Of a stretch of 37,523 nt of DNA, positions 1 through 7,919 are shown one piece after another. The stretch is from Alphaproteobacteria bacterium (lineage in GTDB: Bacteria > Pseudomonadota > Alphaproteobacteria > Acetobacterales > Acetobacteraceae). The stretch is taken from NCBI GenBank assembly GCA_017307285.1, contig JAFKFI010000083.1, positions 1 to 37,523 on the forward strand, written 5' to 3'. Each line of letters begins with the position of its first letter. The first letter of the stretch is position 1. Made by a program: the position numbers and the translations under genes. The notes under the pieces were generated by a model. It had not been told where the DNA came from. It ran no database searches and saw only the letters and a list, made by a program, of their open reading frames with translations.

Positions 1-254
1 TCGGCGGGCTGGGCTCGCTCGCCGGCTGCTTCATCGCCTCGATCTTCATCGGGATCGTGCAGACCGCGGCGGTCATGGTGAACGGCTCCGTCGCCGACCT
101 GTTTGCCCTCGGGATTCCGGCGGGCGGCGACAATCTGCTCGGTGAGATCCTGACCATTCCGCTCGCGCGCATCGCGCCCCTGATACCGTACGTGCTGATG
201 ATCCTGATCCTGTTCTTCCGTCCACGCGGTTTGATGGGAACACGCGAGTCATGA
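1..254 (+). CDS. livH: Branched-chain amino acid-type ABC transporter permease, LivH family (5' partial)
   Basis: This is the C-terminal end of an inner-membrane permease; the start lies before the window. The open frame runs from base 3 and shows hydrophobic segments (FIASIFIGIVQT, then PLIPYVLMILILFF) and the family ending FRPRGLMG, which closes LivH/LivM-type permeases. The stop overlaps the start of the next permease gene by an ATGA, so the two are translationally coupled. In this family LivH and LivM form the membrane channel and LivG and LivF power it. The substrate (leucine-type amino acid, urea or amide) cannot be told because no binding protein is in view. The last ATPase gene of the operon is broken, so the transporter is probably non-functional here. 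Confidence 0.85.
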   Translation, partial: GGLGSLAGCFIASIFIGIVQTAAVMVNGSVADLFALGIPAGGDNLLGEILTIPLARIAPLIPYVLMILILFFRPRGLMGTRES

Positions 255-1579
255 GTTTCGCCGCCCAGCCACTACCTCAGCCCGCGGTTCGCGCTTCCCG
301 CCTACGTCGCCCCCTCCGGGCTGCGCGGCCCTGGATCGCGATGGTAGTGATCGGCCTGGTGCTGCCGTGGCTGTTTCGCGACTACGCCCATGCGCGCGAC
401 AACGGCTTCATGATCGCCATGTTCAGCCAGATGGGCATGATGATCACCTTCGCCCTGTCGTACAATATGCTGATGGGCGAGGCGGGGCTGCTGTCGTTCT
501 GTCACGCCGTGTTTTTCGGTTTCGGCGGCTACTGCGTCGCGCACTTCCTGAACGCCGCCGGGGATGGCGGCTTCTTTCTGCCGTTAGAATTGCTCCCACT
601 TGCGGCGGGGCTGTGCGGCCTGGGGTTGGCGGTCGTGTTCGGGGCAATGGCGACGAAGCAGCGCACCACCGCATTCGCGATGATCACCTTCGGCATCGGC
701 GAGCTCGCCGTCACGGCGGCGATCATGTTCAAGCACTTCTTCGGTGGCGAGAGTGGGATCACCACGGATCGGACCAACGCCTGGAGCTTGTTCGGCGTCA
801 ACTACGGGCATGGGCTCCAGGTGTATTACCTGATCATCGTCTGGACGTTGCTCGCAGCACTCGGGATGTATTATCTGCGCGGCACGCCGCTCGGGCGCAT
901 GGCGAACGCATGCCGCGACAACTACGAGCGGGCACAGTTCGTCGGCTATGACCCGCGTATGGTGCGGTTTATCCAGTTCGCGCTCTCCGGCCTGTTCGCC
1001 GGCATCGCCGGCGGCCTCTATTGCATCACCTACGAGATCGTCACCTACGACGCGGTCGCCGCACCCCTGTCGGGCAACGCGCTGCTGATGGCCTTCATTG
1101 GCGGCGTCGGCAGCTTCTCCGGGCCGGTGATCGGGGCGATTCTGATCACGGCGCTGCAAAGCGGGCTAAGCCTGATGTCGAGTTCCTGGATCGTCTATGT
1201 GGGCGTGCTGTTCATCGCGATGGTCACGTTCGCGCCCACAGGAATTACCGGCATTCTGCGCGCGCATACGCCGATTGTGCGGAGCGGGCGGCTCCGAGCG
1301 CTGGCGCTCCCTTATGCCCGGCTGCTGCTCCCGTGCCTGCTGGTGCTGGCGGGCTTTGTCGGATTGGTGGAGATGCTTTCATTCGCGACGATCGGCGCCT
1401 CGGAGGGTAAAACGCTCAACCTGTTCGGCCTGACCCCCGACGTCTATGCGGTGGGACCGTGGCTGATCGCGGCTGCCGCCCTGCTCGTCGGGATCGCCTG
1501 GCTGCGGCTGGAGGCGCGGCGCTTCCAGGCGGCGTGGGACGCCGCGATGGCCGGGCTAGCGCCCGTGGGGGGAAGATGA
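251..1579 (+). CDS. livM: Branched-chain amino acid-type ABC transporter permease, LivM family
   Basis: A 442-residue inner-membrane permease of the LivM family. It has many hydrophobic spans and the family-typical segment SYNMLMGEAGLLSFCHAVFFGFGGY near residues 68-92, followed by the EAA-like region around RDNYERAQFVGYDPRMVRFIQFALSGLFAGIAGGL. It is longer than a usual LivM (about 330-420 residues) because of a C-terminal extension with two further hydrophobic spans after residue 350. The start overlaps the livH stop (ATGA) and its stop overlaps the livG start (ATGA), so this is one operon. The protein itself looks intact. Its partner ATPase LivF downstream is damaged. Confidence 0.9.
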   Translation: MSFAAQPLPQPAVRASRLRRPLRAARPWIAMVVIGLVLPWLFRDYAHARDNGFMIAMFSQMGMMITFALSYNMLMGEAGLLSFCHAVFFGFGGYCVAHFLNAAGDGGFFLPLELLPLAAGLCGLGLAVVFGAMATKQRTTAFAMITFGIGELAVTAAIMFKHFFGGESGITTDRTNAWSLFGVNYGHGLQVYYLIIVWTLLAALGMYYLRGTPLGRMANACRDNYERAQFVGYDPRMVRFIQFALSGLFAGIAGGLYCITYEIVTYDAVAAPLSGNALLMAFIGGVGSFSGPVIGAILITALQSGLSLMSSSWIVYVGVLFIAMVTFAPTGITGILRAHTPIVRSGRLRALALPYARLLLPCLLVLAGFVGLVEMLSFATIGASEGKTLNLFGLTPDVYAVGPWLIAAAALLVGIAWLRLEARRFQAAWDAAMAGLAPVGGR

Positions 1580-2328
1580 AGGCACCGAGCCTGCACCTGA
1601 ACGATGTCCGCAAGAGCTTCGGCGCCACGGAGATCATCCGCGGCGTCACCCTCGACATCGCGGCCGGCGAGCGACACGCTCTGATCGGGCCAAACGGAGC
1701 AGGCAAGACAACGCTCTTCAATCTGATTAGCGGACGATTCGAGGTGACGTCAGGGACGATCCGGCTCGACGATACGCGGATCGATACGCTGCCACCGCAC
1801 CGGATCAATCGGCTCGGCCTATCGCGCAGCTTTCAGATCACCTCGATCTTCCATCGGCTCAGCGTGTTCGAGAACCTCCGTTGCAGCTTGCTGTGGAGCC
1901 GCGGCTATCGATACTCGTTTTGGCATTCTCTGGGCCGCCAGTCCGCGCTGAATGAGGAGGCCGAACGGCTGCTCGAGGAGATCAATCTCGCCGGGCGGCG
2001 CGACGTGCAGGCGGGCCTGCTGTCGTACGCCGAACAAAGGGCGCTCGAGATCGGCATGACGGTCGCCGGCGGCGCGGCCGCGATCCTGCTCGACGAACCG
2101 ACCGCCGGGATGAGCAACACCGAGACGGAGCAAGCCATCGCGCTAATCCGCCGCGTCACAGAGGGCCGCACTCTGCTGATGGTCGAGCACGACATGCGGG
2201 TGGTGTTCGACCTGGCCGATACCATCACCGTTCTGGTCTATGGCCAGGTCATCGCCTCCGGGTCACCGGTCGAAATCCGCGCCAGCCGCGCGGTGCAGGA
2301 AGCCTATCTCGGAGCGGAAGCGGCATGA
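1576..2328 (+). CDS. livG: ABC transporter ATP-binding protein, LivG family
   Basis: A 250-residue cytoplasmic ATPase subunit. I see Walker A GPNGAGKT (residues 38-45), Q-loop RSFQ (around 84-87), a signature LSYAEQ (149-154; LSYGEQ is usual for LivG), Walker B/DEPTAG (173-178) and an H-loop in LMVEHDMRVV. The start chosen is the ATG at 1576, which overlaps the livM stop; a longer upstream reading lies inside livM. The stop overlaps the livF start at 2325. LivG works as a heterodimer with LivF. LivG looks intact but LivF does not, so the pair probably cannot hydrolyse ATP normally. Confidence 0.92.
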   Translation: MKAPSLHLNDVRKSFGATEIIRGVTLDIAAGERHALIGPNGAGKTTLFNLISGRFEVTSGTIRLDDTRIDTLPPHRINRLGLSRSFQITSIFHRLSVFENLRCSLLWSRGYRYSFWHSLGRQSALNEEAERLLEEINLAGRRDVQAGLLSYAEQRALEIGMTVAGGAAAILLDEPTAGMSNTETEQAIALIRRVTEGRTLLMVEHDMRVVFDLADTITVLVYGQVIASGSPVEIRASRAVQEAYLGAEAA

Positions 2329-2944
2329 CCTTGGAGGTCGAGGACCTGCACGCCTATTACGGCAAGAGCCACATCCTCCACGGGGTCGCGCTCTCCGTCG
2401 GCGAAGGCGAGATCGTCAGCTTGCTTGGGCGCAATGGCGTGGGTCGCTCGACCACTTGCAAGGCAATCATCGGCCTGGTTCCGCCGGTCGGCGTCGTGCG
2501 CTGGCGCGGACGCGACATTGCCGGCATGGGCGCCAATCTGATCGCACGCCAGGGCATCGGCTATGTGCCGGAGGATCGGCAGGTTTTTCCGACATTGACG
2601 GTGCGGCAGAACCTAGCGCTCGGGCTGAAGCGCGCGAACAAGTTCGGTCGCTGGAACTTCGACGACTGACGATGTGCCGGACCCTGATGGGAGACCCCGA
2701 CCTCATCCTGATCGACGAGCCAACGGAGGGGCTGGCGCCCCGGCTGGTAGAGCAGGTCGGCATGCTGCTGTCCGAGATTGCCCGCCGAGGCGTGGCCATC
2801 CTGCTGGTCGAGCAGAAGCTGACCATCGCGCTGCGCATCTCGCGCCGGCTCTACGTCATGGGGCACGGCCGGATCGTCTTCGAGGGCACGCCTGCCGACC
2901 TCGAGGCCGATGGCGCAGTGCGACGGGAGTGGTTGGAGGTGTGA
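2325..2944 (+). pseudogene. livF: Broken ABC transporter ATPase LivF: internal deletion plus Walker lysine change
   Basis: The first part reads as LivF from ATG 2325 to a TGA at 2667-2669 (…LALGLKRANKFGRWNFDD-stop). The rest of LivF continues in another frame from about 2668 to 2944 (LTMCRTLMGDPDLILIDEPTEGLAP…REWLEV). In intact LivF proteins about 25-28 residues containing the LSGGEQ signature lie between these two parts. They are absent here, so an out-of-frame deletion of roughly 80 bp is the simplest explanation. The Walker A also reads GRNGVGRST instead of GRNGVGKST (CGC codon), removing the ATP-binding lysine. Two independent lesions point to a decaying gene rather than a sequencing slip. 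It was the last gene of the liv operon. Confidence 0.85.
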
Positions 2945-3038
2945 CGGCCAACGGGCCTCCGGTCCGCTGCCGCTGAACTCACCCAGAGCCTCGCCAAGTA
3001 TGGAATCCTCAAGCGCCACGCGTTATATGACCATCTAA

Positions 3039-3298
<260 letters not shown>

Positions 3299-3299
<1 letters not shown>

Positions 3300-3634
3300 T
3301 GCAGCAGGATGCGGCACAGCTTCTGATCAGCGACTGGGCCGTCACCGAGATGTCCTCGGCGATGGCAAAAGCTGAGGACCGGGCAGATCAACCTGGAGCA
3401 GCGCTCGCTATGTTCAACAAGCTAGTCACCGAGAGCTTCACGTTGCTGACGGTGACGGGCAGCCATTTCCGGGCGGCGGCGAAGTTCGCCGATCAACATA
3501 TGCTCGGACTTCGCGCTGGCGATGCACTGCACCTCGCGACCGCATCGGAACATGGCGCCACGGTGCACACGCTTGATCAGAAGCTGCCCGCGGCCGGTCC
3601 GGTGCTCGGCGTCCCGACACATCTGCTAGCATGA
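3299..3634 (+). CDS. VapC-like PIN-domain toxin lacking its N-terminus (probably inactive)
   Basis: A 111-residue remnant of a VapC-type PIN ribonuclease. The middle and end are typical: LLISDWAVTEMSSAMAKA (acidic residue in TEM), LRAGDALHLATA (catalytic Asp region) and VHTLDQKL. What is missing is the first 25-30 residues, the MIYLDTSxLV strand carrying the first metal-binding Asp. Here an ATG directly after the antitoxin stop is joined to QQDAAQLLISDW…, which looks like an in-frame deletion of about 90 bp. Family knowledge says loss of that Asp abolishes RNase activity. The antitoxin frame and TGATG overlap are preserved. Confidence 0.75.
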
Positions 3635-3700
3635 ACAAGGTCGCGCCTGGGCCGCCGGCCATGTCGCCGCCGAACCTGCGCTATTGCCGCCCTCTGCCCC

Positions 3701-3716
3701 TCACTCCCACTCGATT
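3701..3716 (-). repeat. Putative attachment site, copy 1 (guaA 3'-end core)
   Basis: The 16 bases TCACTCCCACTCGATT are repeated exactly at 6553-6568. On the minus strand they read ATC-GAG-TGG-GAG-TGA, encoding I-E-W-E-stop, the usual C-terminus of GMP synthase (GuaA), a known integration target of tyrosine integrases. Similarity resumes at the same offset (3736-3759 versus 6588-6611), with a shared CGCTGATTT-TCA--GCAAAT block, as expected for att sites with arm sequences. No intact guaA is next to it. On this orientation the gene would lie to the right, beyond the element. Around it, 3635-3890 holds no convincing gene. Confidence 0.6.
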
Positions 3717-3890
3717 ACTTTGACCGATGGAAGCCCGCTGATTTTTCAACGCAAATATTGCCGGTTACCCGGTTTGCGACTACTGGCATCAATGCGTCGA
3801 TTCTTCTGACGACCGCCGACCGAGCCGTACCGGCAGTTCTCAAAAAGGCCGTCGCGAGGCTGTCTACCGCCATCGGCGACCTGCTGCGCA

Positions 3891-4787
3891 TCAGTCGCCC
3901 GATACAGACAGCCCGGCGAGAAGCGGCGCGTAGGCGGCGAGCCTGCGGGATACGAACTCAGTGAAGAGCCGCACGCGCTTCGTCTTGCGTGTCTCCCCCT
4001 GCGTGAGAAGCCAGAGCGTTCCATGCATGTGCAGGTCGGTGCCTGGCACCCTCACCAGTAGTGGGTCGGCATCTCCGACGAAACATGGCAGCGTCGTCAT
4101 CCCGAACCCTTGCCGTACTGCAACGATCTGCGTCTCGCCGTCCGTGGTCCTGAACGGAACCCCCGTGGTACGAACCTCACCCTCGCCGGCCCAGTCCGGG
4201 ATTCCATGAATGCTTATGACGATCCACCGGATGGGATCAGGCGCACCCGCACGCCACGCGGCTAGGCGATCGCGAGTCATGTAAACGCCGCCGAACAGCT
4301 CCGGTCCCTTCAGGCCGTGAAGATTGAGTGGCAGGGCTTTGCGGTCGTAGACGACGCGGATCGCAACGTCGGCCTCTCGGTTGGTCAAATTTGCCACCTC
4401 GCCGGTCGACAAGATTTCCATCTCGATGTCCGGATGCAGACGTGCAAACTCAGCGAAGTCGGGCATGAGCAAGTGCGTGGCGAGGGTCGGCGCCAGTGTC
4501 ACACGCAAGAGTCCGCGTATACCCTGGTCGCGCCCAAAGATGCGCGTTTCCAGCCGGTTCGACGACGCCTCCATCTGCTCCGCGAACTCGAGGACCTCCT
4601 CGCCCGCCGCCGTCAGGCGGTAGCCCGAAGGCAGCTTCTCGAACATCTGTGCCCCCAGCCGCTCCTCCAGTTGGGCAATGCGCCGCAGCACTGTGGTGTG
4701 GTTCACCCCAAGGCGCTCGGCGGCGGCTCGGACCGATCCCCCACGCGCGATGGCAAGAAAGTAGCGGATGTCATCCCAGTCGGTCAT
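3891..4787 (-). CDS. LysR-family transcriptional regulator
   Basis: A 298-residue LysR-type regulator. Residues about 1-60 form the winged helix-turn-helix (DIRYFLAIARGGSVRAAAERLGVNHTTVLRRIAQLEERLG), and the rest is the effector-binding fold (LLRVTLAPTLATHLLMPDFAEFARLHPDIEMEIL…). I chose ATG 4787 (MTDWDDIRYF), because the longer reading from 4862 adds residues not seen in the family. It is divergent from the SDR gene at 5057 across a 269-bp gap. That is the normal LysR layout, so it probably controls the SDR and the oxidoreductase behind it. The effector is unknown. Confidence 0.92.
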   Translation of the reverse strand: MTDWDDIRYFLAIARGGSVRAAAERLGVNHTTVLRRIAQLEERLGAQMFEKLPSGYRLTAAGEEVLEFAEQMEASSNRLETRIFGRDQGIRGLLRVTLAPTLATHLLMPDFAEFARLHPDIEMEILSTGEVANLTNREADVAIRVVYDRKALPLNLHGLKGPELFGGVYMTRDRLAAWRAGAPDPIRWIVISIHGIPDWAGEGEVRTTGVPFRTTDGETQIVAVRQGFGMTTLPCFVGDADPLLVRVPGTDLHMHGTLWLLTQGETRKTKRVRLFTEFVSRRLAAYAPLLAGLSVSGD

Positions 4788-5056
4788 GGTGCAATCCCGC
4801 ACCGCCGGGTGCGTCTTCCAAAGTCCGTATCCAACACGTCGAACCGCAGGTACGGGCGGCAATTATAGCCTGTGTCGACGAGCGCGGCCCAGTGCCGGAT
4901 GACGGACACTGACCGTCGCGGCAGGCGTCAGTGATCAAGCCGAATCGATTTCGCACCGCCGATGTGCGCACTTCCGCACCCGACACCGGAAGCCGGCGGA
5001 CCCATTTCGAGGTTCTCGGAGGCAGATGCTGTCCCGATACCACGAAAGGAAAAGTC
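4788..5056. promoter_or_regulatory. Divergent intergenic region between the LysR and SDR genes
   Basis: This 269-bp stretch has no convincing gene. It should hold both promoters and the LysR binding site, but I could not settle a single T-N11-A box. A purine-rich ribosome binding site (GAAAGGAAAA, 5044-5053) precedes the SDR ATG at 5057 and decides that start. Confidence 0.45.
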
Positions 5057-5791
5057 ATGGGAAAGCTTGAAGGTAAGGTTGCAGTCATCACGGGTGGATC
5101 GAGCGGCATGGCGCTGGCGAGCGCCAAGCGGTTCGTTGAAGAAGGCGCCTACGTTTTCATCACGGGCCGGAGGCAGGAGGCGCTCGACGAGGCCATCAGG
5201 CTGATTGGCCGGAACGTGACCGGCGTGCGCGGTGACGCGGCCAATCTCGACGACCTCGACCGCCTGTTCGATACGGTCGAGCGGGAAAAGGGCAAGATCG
5301 ACATCCTATATGCGAGCGCCGGGACGGGCGAAGCCGTCCCACTGGGCGAAATTACCGAGCAGCATTTCGATGCGACCTTCGGCCTGAATACGCGCGGCAC
5401 GTTGTTCACGGTGCAAAAGGCGTTGCCGCTGTTCAACGACGGCGGATCGATCTTCATGACCGGATCGGTTGCTTCGGTGAAAGGCTTTCCTGGTTACAGC
5501 GTGTATGCGGCGAGCAAGGCGGCGTTGCACGCATTCGCACGCGGATGGCTCAACGAGCTGAAGGGCAGGAATATCCGGGTGAACGTGCTGCACCCGGGGC
5601 CGATCGCCACACCGATGCAGGACCAAGTTCTCGACGAAGAGGGGAAGCGGATGTTCGAATCCCTGATCCCGCGAGGAAAGATGGGGCGTCCCGAGGAAAT
5701 TGCGACGGCCGCGCTGTTTCTTGCTTCAGATGATTCGAGCTTCGTGAATGGGCTGGAGTTGTCTGTCGACGGAGGCTTCTCGGCCATCTGA
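5057..5791 (+). CDS. Short-chain dehydrogenase/reductase (SDR), classical type
   Basis: A 244-residue cytoplasmic NAD(P)-dependent oxidoreductase of the classical SDR family. I see the Rossmann start KVAVITGGSSGMALAS (residues about 7-22), the structural NAG-like YASAG, a catalytic Ser in FMTGSVASVKGF, the active-site YxxxK as YAASK, and the C-terminal G-LSVDGGF. The nucleotide loop is unusual: the last glycine of TGxxxGxG is alanine (GGSSGMA). The start at 5057 is supported by the AAGGA upstream; a longer reading from 4931 is not family-like. It is followed 87 bp later by an NADP-binding oxidoreductase and is divergent from a LysR gene. The substrate cannot be read from sequence. Confidence 0.92.
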   Translation: MGKLEGKVAVITGGSSGMALASAKRFVEEGAYVFITGRRQEALDEAIRLIGRNVTGVRGDAANLDDLDRLFDTVEREKGKIDILYASAGTGEAVPLGEITEQHFDATFGLNTRGTLFTVQKALPLFNDGGSIFMTGSVASVKGFPGYSVYAASKAALHAFARGWLNELKGRNIRVNVLHPGPIATPMQDQVLDEEGKRMFESLIPRGKMGRPEEIATAALFLASDDSSFVNGLELSVDGGFSAI

Positions 5792-5878
5792 ATGGCGCCG
5801 GCCGCCACGCGGCGAAGCGGACAATCCAGCGCCGTTGAAGGACCGGGAATCAACATCAACTCGGATCGGAGAAGCGTT

Positions 5879-6478
5879 ATGAGCTACGCGATTGTAGGAT
5901 TCGGTAAGATTGGCCAGGCCCTCGCCCACACCTTCGCCCGTAGAAACATCGACGTGACCGTCGCGAGCCGCCGGCCGCCCGAGGCGTTGGCGCCGCAGGC
6001 TCGGGCGATCGGACCCACGGTCGTCGCCGAGTCGCTGCGGGAAGCACTCGAGGCCGACACAATCATCTTGACGGTCCCGTTCGGGGAGCATCGCGAGGTC
6101 GCAAAGGCCCTCCCGAGCTGGGAAGGCAAGACGGTCATCGACACGATGAACGCGTTTCCAGTCCCTGAAGAGCTGGACGATCTCCCGTCCTCCGCCTTCG
6201 TCGCGAAGGCGTTCACCAGCGCCAAGCTCGTCAAAGCGTTCAATCACCTAATTGCGGCCACCCTGGCTGCCGATCCGATCGTCGAGGGCGGGCATCGGGT
6301 CGTCTTTCTATCGAGCGACGACGAGGACGCGATCGCTCCCGTGGCGGTCTTGGCCAAACAACTCGGGTTCGCACCCGTCAACTTAGGAAAACTCAACGAA
6401 GGTGGCGCGCTGGTACAGGCACGCGGCCGCACTTGGGGCAAGCTGATCTTCGAGGACTTGTTCAAGAAGGAGCAATAA
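5879..6478 (+). CDS. NADPH-dependent F420 reductase-like oxidoreductase
   Basis: A 199-residue protein with an N-terminal NADP-binding fold (AIVGFGKIGQALAHTFARRNIDVTVASRRPPE, with GxGxxG at residues about 7-12 and basic residues for the NADP phosphate). The remainder matches the short F420_oxidored family (VIDTMNAFP, AKAFTSAKLVKAFNHL, RVVFLSSDDEDA). Most proteobacterial members probably use NADPH with an unknown partner, since F420 is not made by most of these bacteria. Start chosen: ATG 5879, just after GGAGAAGCGTT. It lies downstream of the SDR and is probably co-transcribed under the LysR regulator. It is the last gene before the second att-like repeat. Confidence 0.88.
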   Translation: MSYAIVGFGKIGQALAHTFARRNIDVTVASRRPPEALAPQARAIGPTVVAESLREALEADTIILTVPFGEHREVAKALPSWEGKTVIDTMNAFPVPEELDDLPSSAFVAKAFTSAKLVKAFNHLIAATLAADPIVEGGHRVVFLSSDDEDAIAPVAVLAKQLGFAPVNLGKLNEGGALVQARGRTWGKLIFEDLFKKEQ

Positions 6479-6552
6479 TCGACTGCTATCGATGGCCTAG
6501 GATTCGCTCGAGTGTCCTCTGCTGTCCGATACTACTCCGTGGCACTCCCCCG

Positions 6553-6568
6553 TCACTCCCACTCGATT
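6553..6568 (-). repeat. Putative attachment site, copy 2 (guaA 3'-end core)
   Basis: This is an exact copy of the 16-bp element at 3701-3716 in the same orientation, again spelling I-E-W-E-stop on the minus strand. Downstream, 6588-6611 (CGCTGATTTATCAGTGCAAATTTT) matches the segment at the same distance from copy 1. The two copies bracket the 2.85-kb LysR/SDR/oxidoreductase block. The likely reading is tandem integration of related elements, with this copy forming one end of the ICE that carries the defence operon. Confidence 0.6.
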
Positions 6569-7043
6569 CTCTCAACGTATCGTAATGCGCTGATTTATCA
6601 GTGCAAATTTTTTCTGACGGTGCCCGAAATCCGAACAACGAGCCGTCAAAATTTTTCGCTTATGATTTCAAAGGAAAATTCGCGCGATTCGAATTCAGCG
6701 ACGTTTCAGCGTCTATCGACAACGATCGATCGATTTTTCGCGCGATCGACCATGTAGCGCGCTTATGCGCCGGTGCGAGAAAAGTCCGTCAGCACTCTTA
6801 GCACAGCACGTTCGTGCTCGCCATGCTCGCTGTCTCCCCTCTTCAAGGCCACTTCGTTGAGCTCGATATCTTGATGGAAGGCGAACGAGCGGATAGACAA
6901 ATGCCTCTGGCTGCGGCGGTGTGGAAGGACACATGGCCAGCAAAGGCCCGAGATGGTGACGAGAAGGCAGCAGCGTAATGGCTCGGTGCACTAAGCCCAT
7001 CCAATAGCCGGTTTCGAGTCCGGCCCGCAGCATCGGCCTCGAC
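6569..7043. other. Gene-less AT-richer stretch at the element end
   Basis: I see no credible coding region here. Bases about 6590-6760 are distinctly AT-richer than the rest of the window and contain short self-complementary runs such as CGATCGATCGA. This would suit integrase arm-type sites or host-factor binding next to the att repeat. The 3' end of the minus-strand defence operon is at 7044, and no clear hairpin-plus-T-run terminator follows it. Confidence 0.4.
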
Positions 7044-7919
7044 TCAGGCTGCCCCAGGCTGCATGCCAGGATATTCAATCCGAAGCCAGTGTTCGGCTGC
7101 CTGCCGAAAAGGTGCTCGCGCATCGTCAATTGCAGTTTTCACTCCCGCAAGTTGGGACAAATCAGCGGCTACAAATCGGTAGCCGACCCCTATGCGCAGG
7201 AACAAGAAGTGGAGGAGGTCCGACAAGAGACGTCCCTCGTGCGCAAGGTGAATTGAATCGCGACGCTCGACCGAGCGCCGGTCACGCTCAAGCGCGATCG
7301 AGGCGCCGACCATGTCGACATGCTGTACATGACTCGCCATTGAATAACCGTGTGCAAGCGCACCCAGGCCGCTGAAATAGGGATCACCGGAACGCGAGAG
7401 CTCGCCGATCAAGCCGGCGAAGCTCCAGCGCGTTTCCAAGTTTCTCCGCGCCACCTTATCGTTGCGGGCTGAAAGTTCTGCCAGCTCGCGATCGGACAAC
7501 AGCAGGTCCCGGATCGGACGCCATTGCGGTGCATCGGGATCCGAAACGGCCGCGAGCAGGCCTGCGGCTTTCCGATGATCCTTGAGCAACGCGATCTCGA
7601 AGAGCTGGTCGGCATATTCGCTGTGCCTGGCAGCGAAAGTCTCCCGCGCCTGGAGAAGATACGCCAGCTTCAGAGAACCCTCGAGCGCGGATCGGACCAG
7701 GACCTCCGCATCCCAAAGCTGGCCGTAAGCACAGAGCAGGAAGGCGCTCTCGGAAGCTCGGGCGGTGGCCGTCAGGAGGAACGAGACCGTTTGCCGCTCG
7801 CGAGGTTGCCACCCGGCATAAGTGGACACGGGCGTCATCTTTGGGAGCAAACTCCGCGTAGCCATGAGCGCTCGCTCAGCCCATTCGCGCTGCGTTGCTT
7901 GTAGTTCTTCACTATACAT
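7044..7919 (-). CDS. DUF5677-like helical protein, last gene of the defence operon
   Basis: A 291-residue, mostly helical protein. The block FLLCAYGQLWDAEVLVRSALEGSLKLAYLL (residues about 61-90) resembles the core of DUF5677 proteins, which are HEPN-like in overall character. A later HGYSMASHVQH patch could supply polar or catalytic residues, but I cannot confirm a HEPN R-x4-6-H motif. Start chosen: ATG 7919, which overlaps the previous stop as TGATG; a TTG at 7922 is less likely. Its coupling to the glycosylase gene shows it belongs to the operon. Possible roles are an effector RNase or an accessory subunit; both are inference. Confidence 0.75.
   Translation of the reverse strand: MYSEELQATQREWAERALMATRSLLPKMTPVSTYAGWQPRERQTVSFLLTATARASESAFLLCAYGQLWDAEVLVRSALEGSLKLAYLLQARETFAARHSEYADQLFEIALLKDHRKAAGLLAAVSDPDAPQWRPIRDLLLSDRELAELSARNDKVARRNLETRWSFAGLIGELSRSGDPYFSGLGALAHGYSMASHVQHVDMVGASIALERDRRSVERRDSIHLAHEGRLLSDLLHFLFLRIGVGYRFVAADLSQLAGVKTAIDDARAPFRQAAEHWLRIEYPGMQPGAA

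Noticed and set aside
584-1159. Minus-strand open frame of 191 codons opposite livM
   Set aside because: Antisense to a clear membrane protein gene; sequence is charged and motif-free, as expected for a shadow frame.
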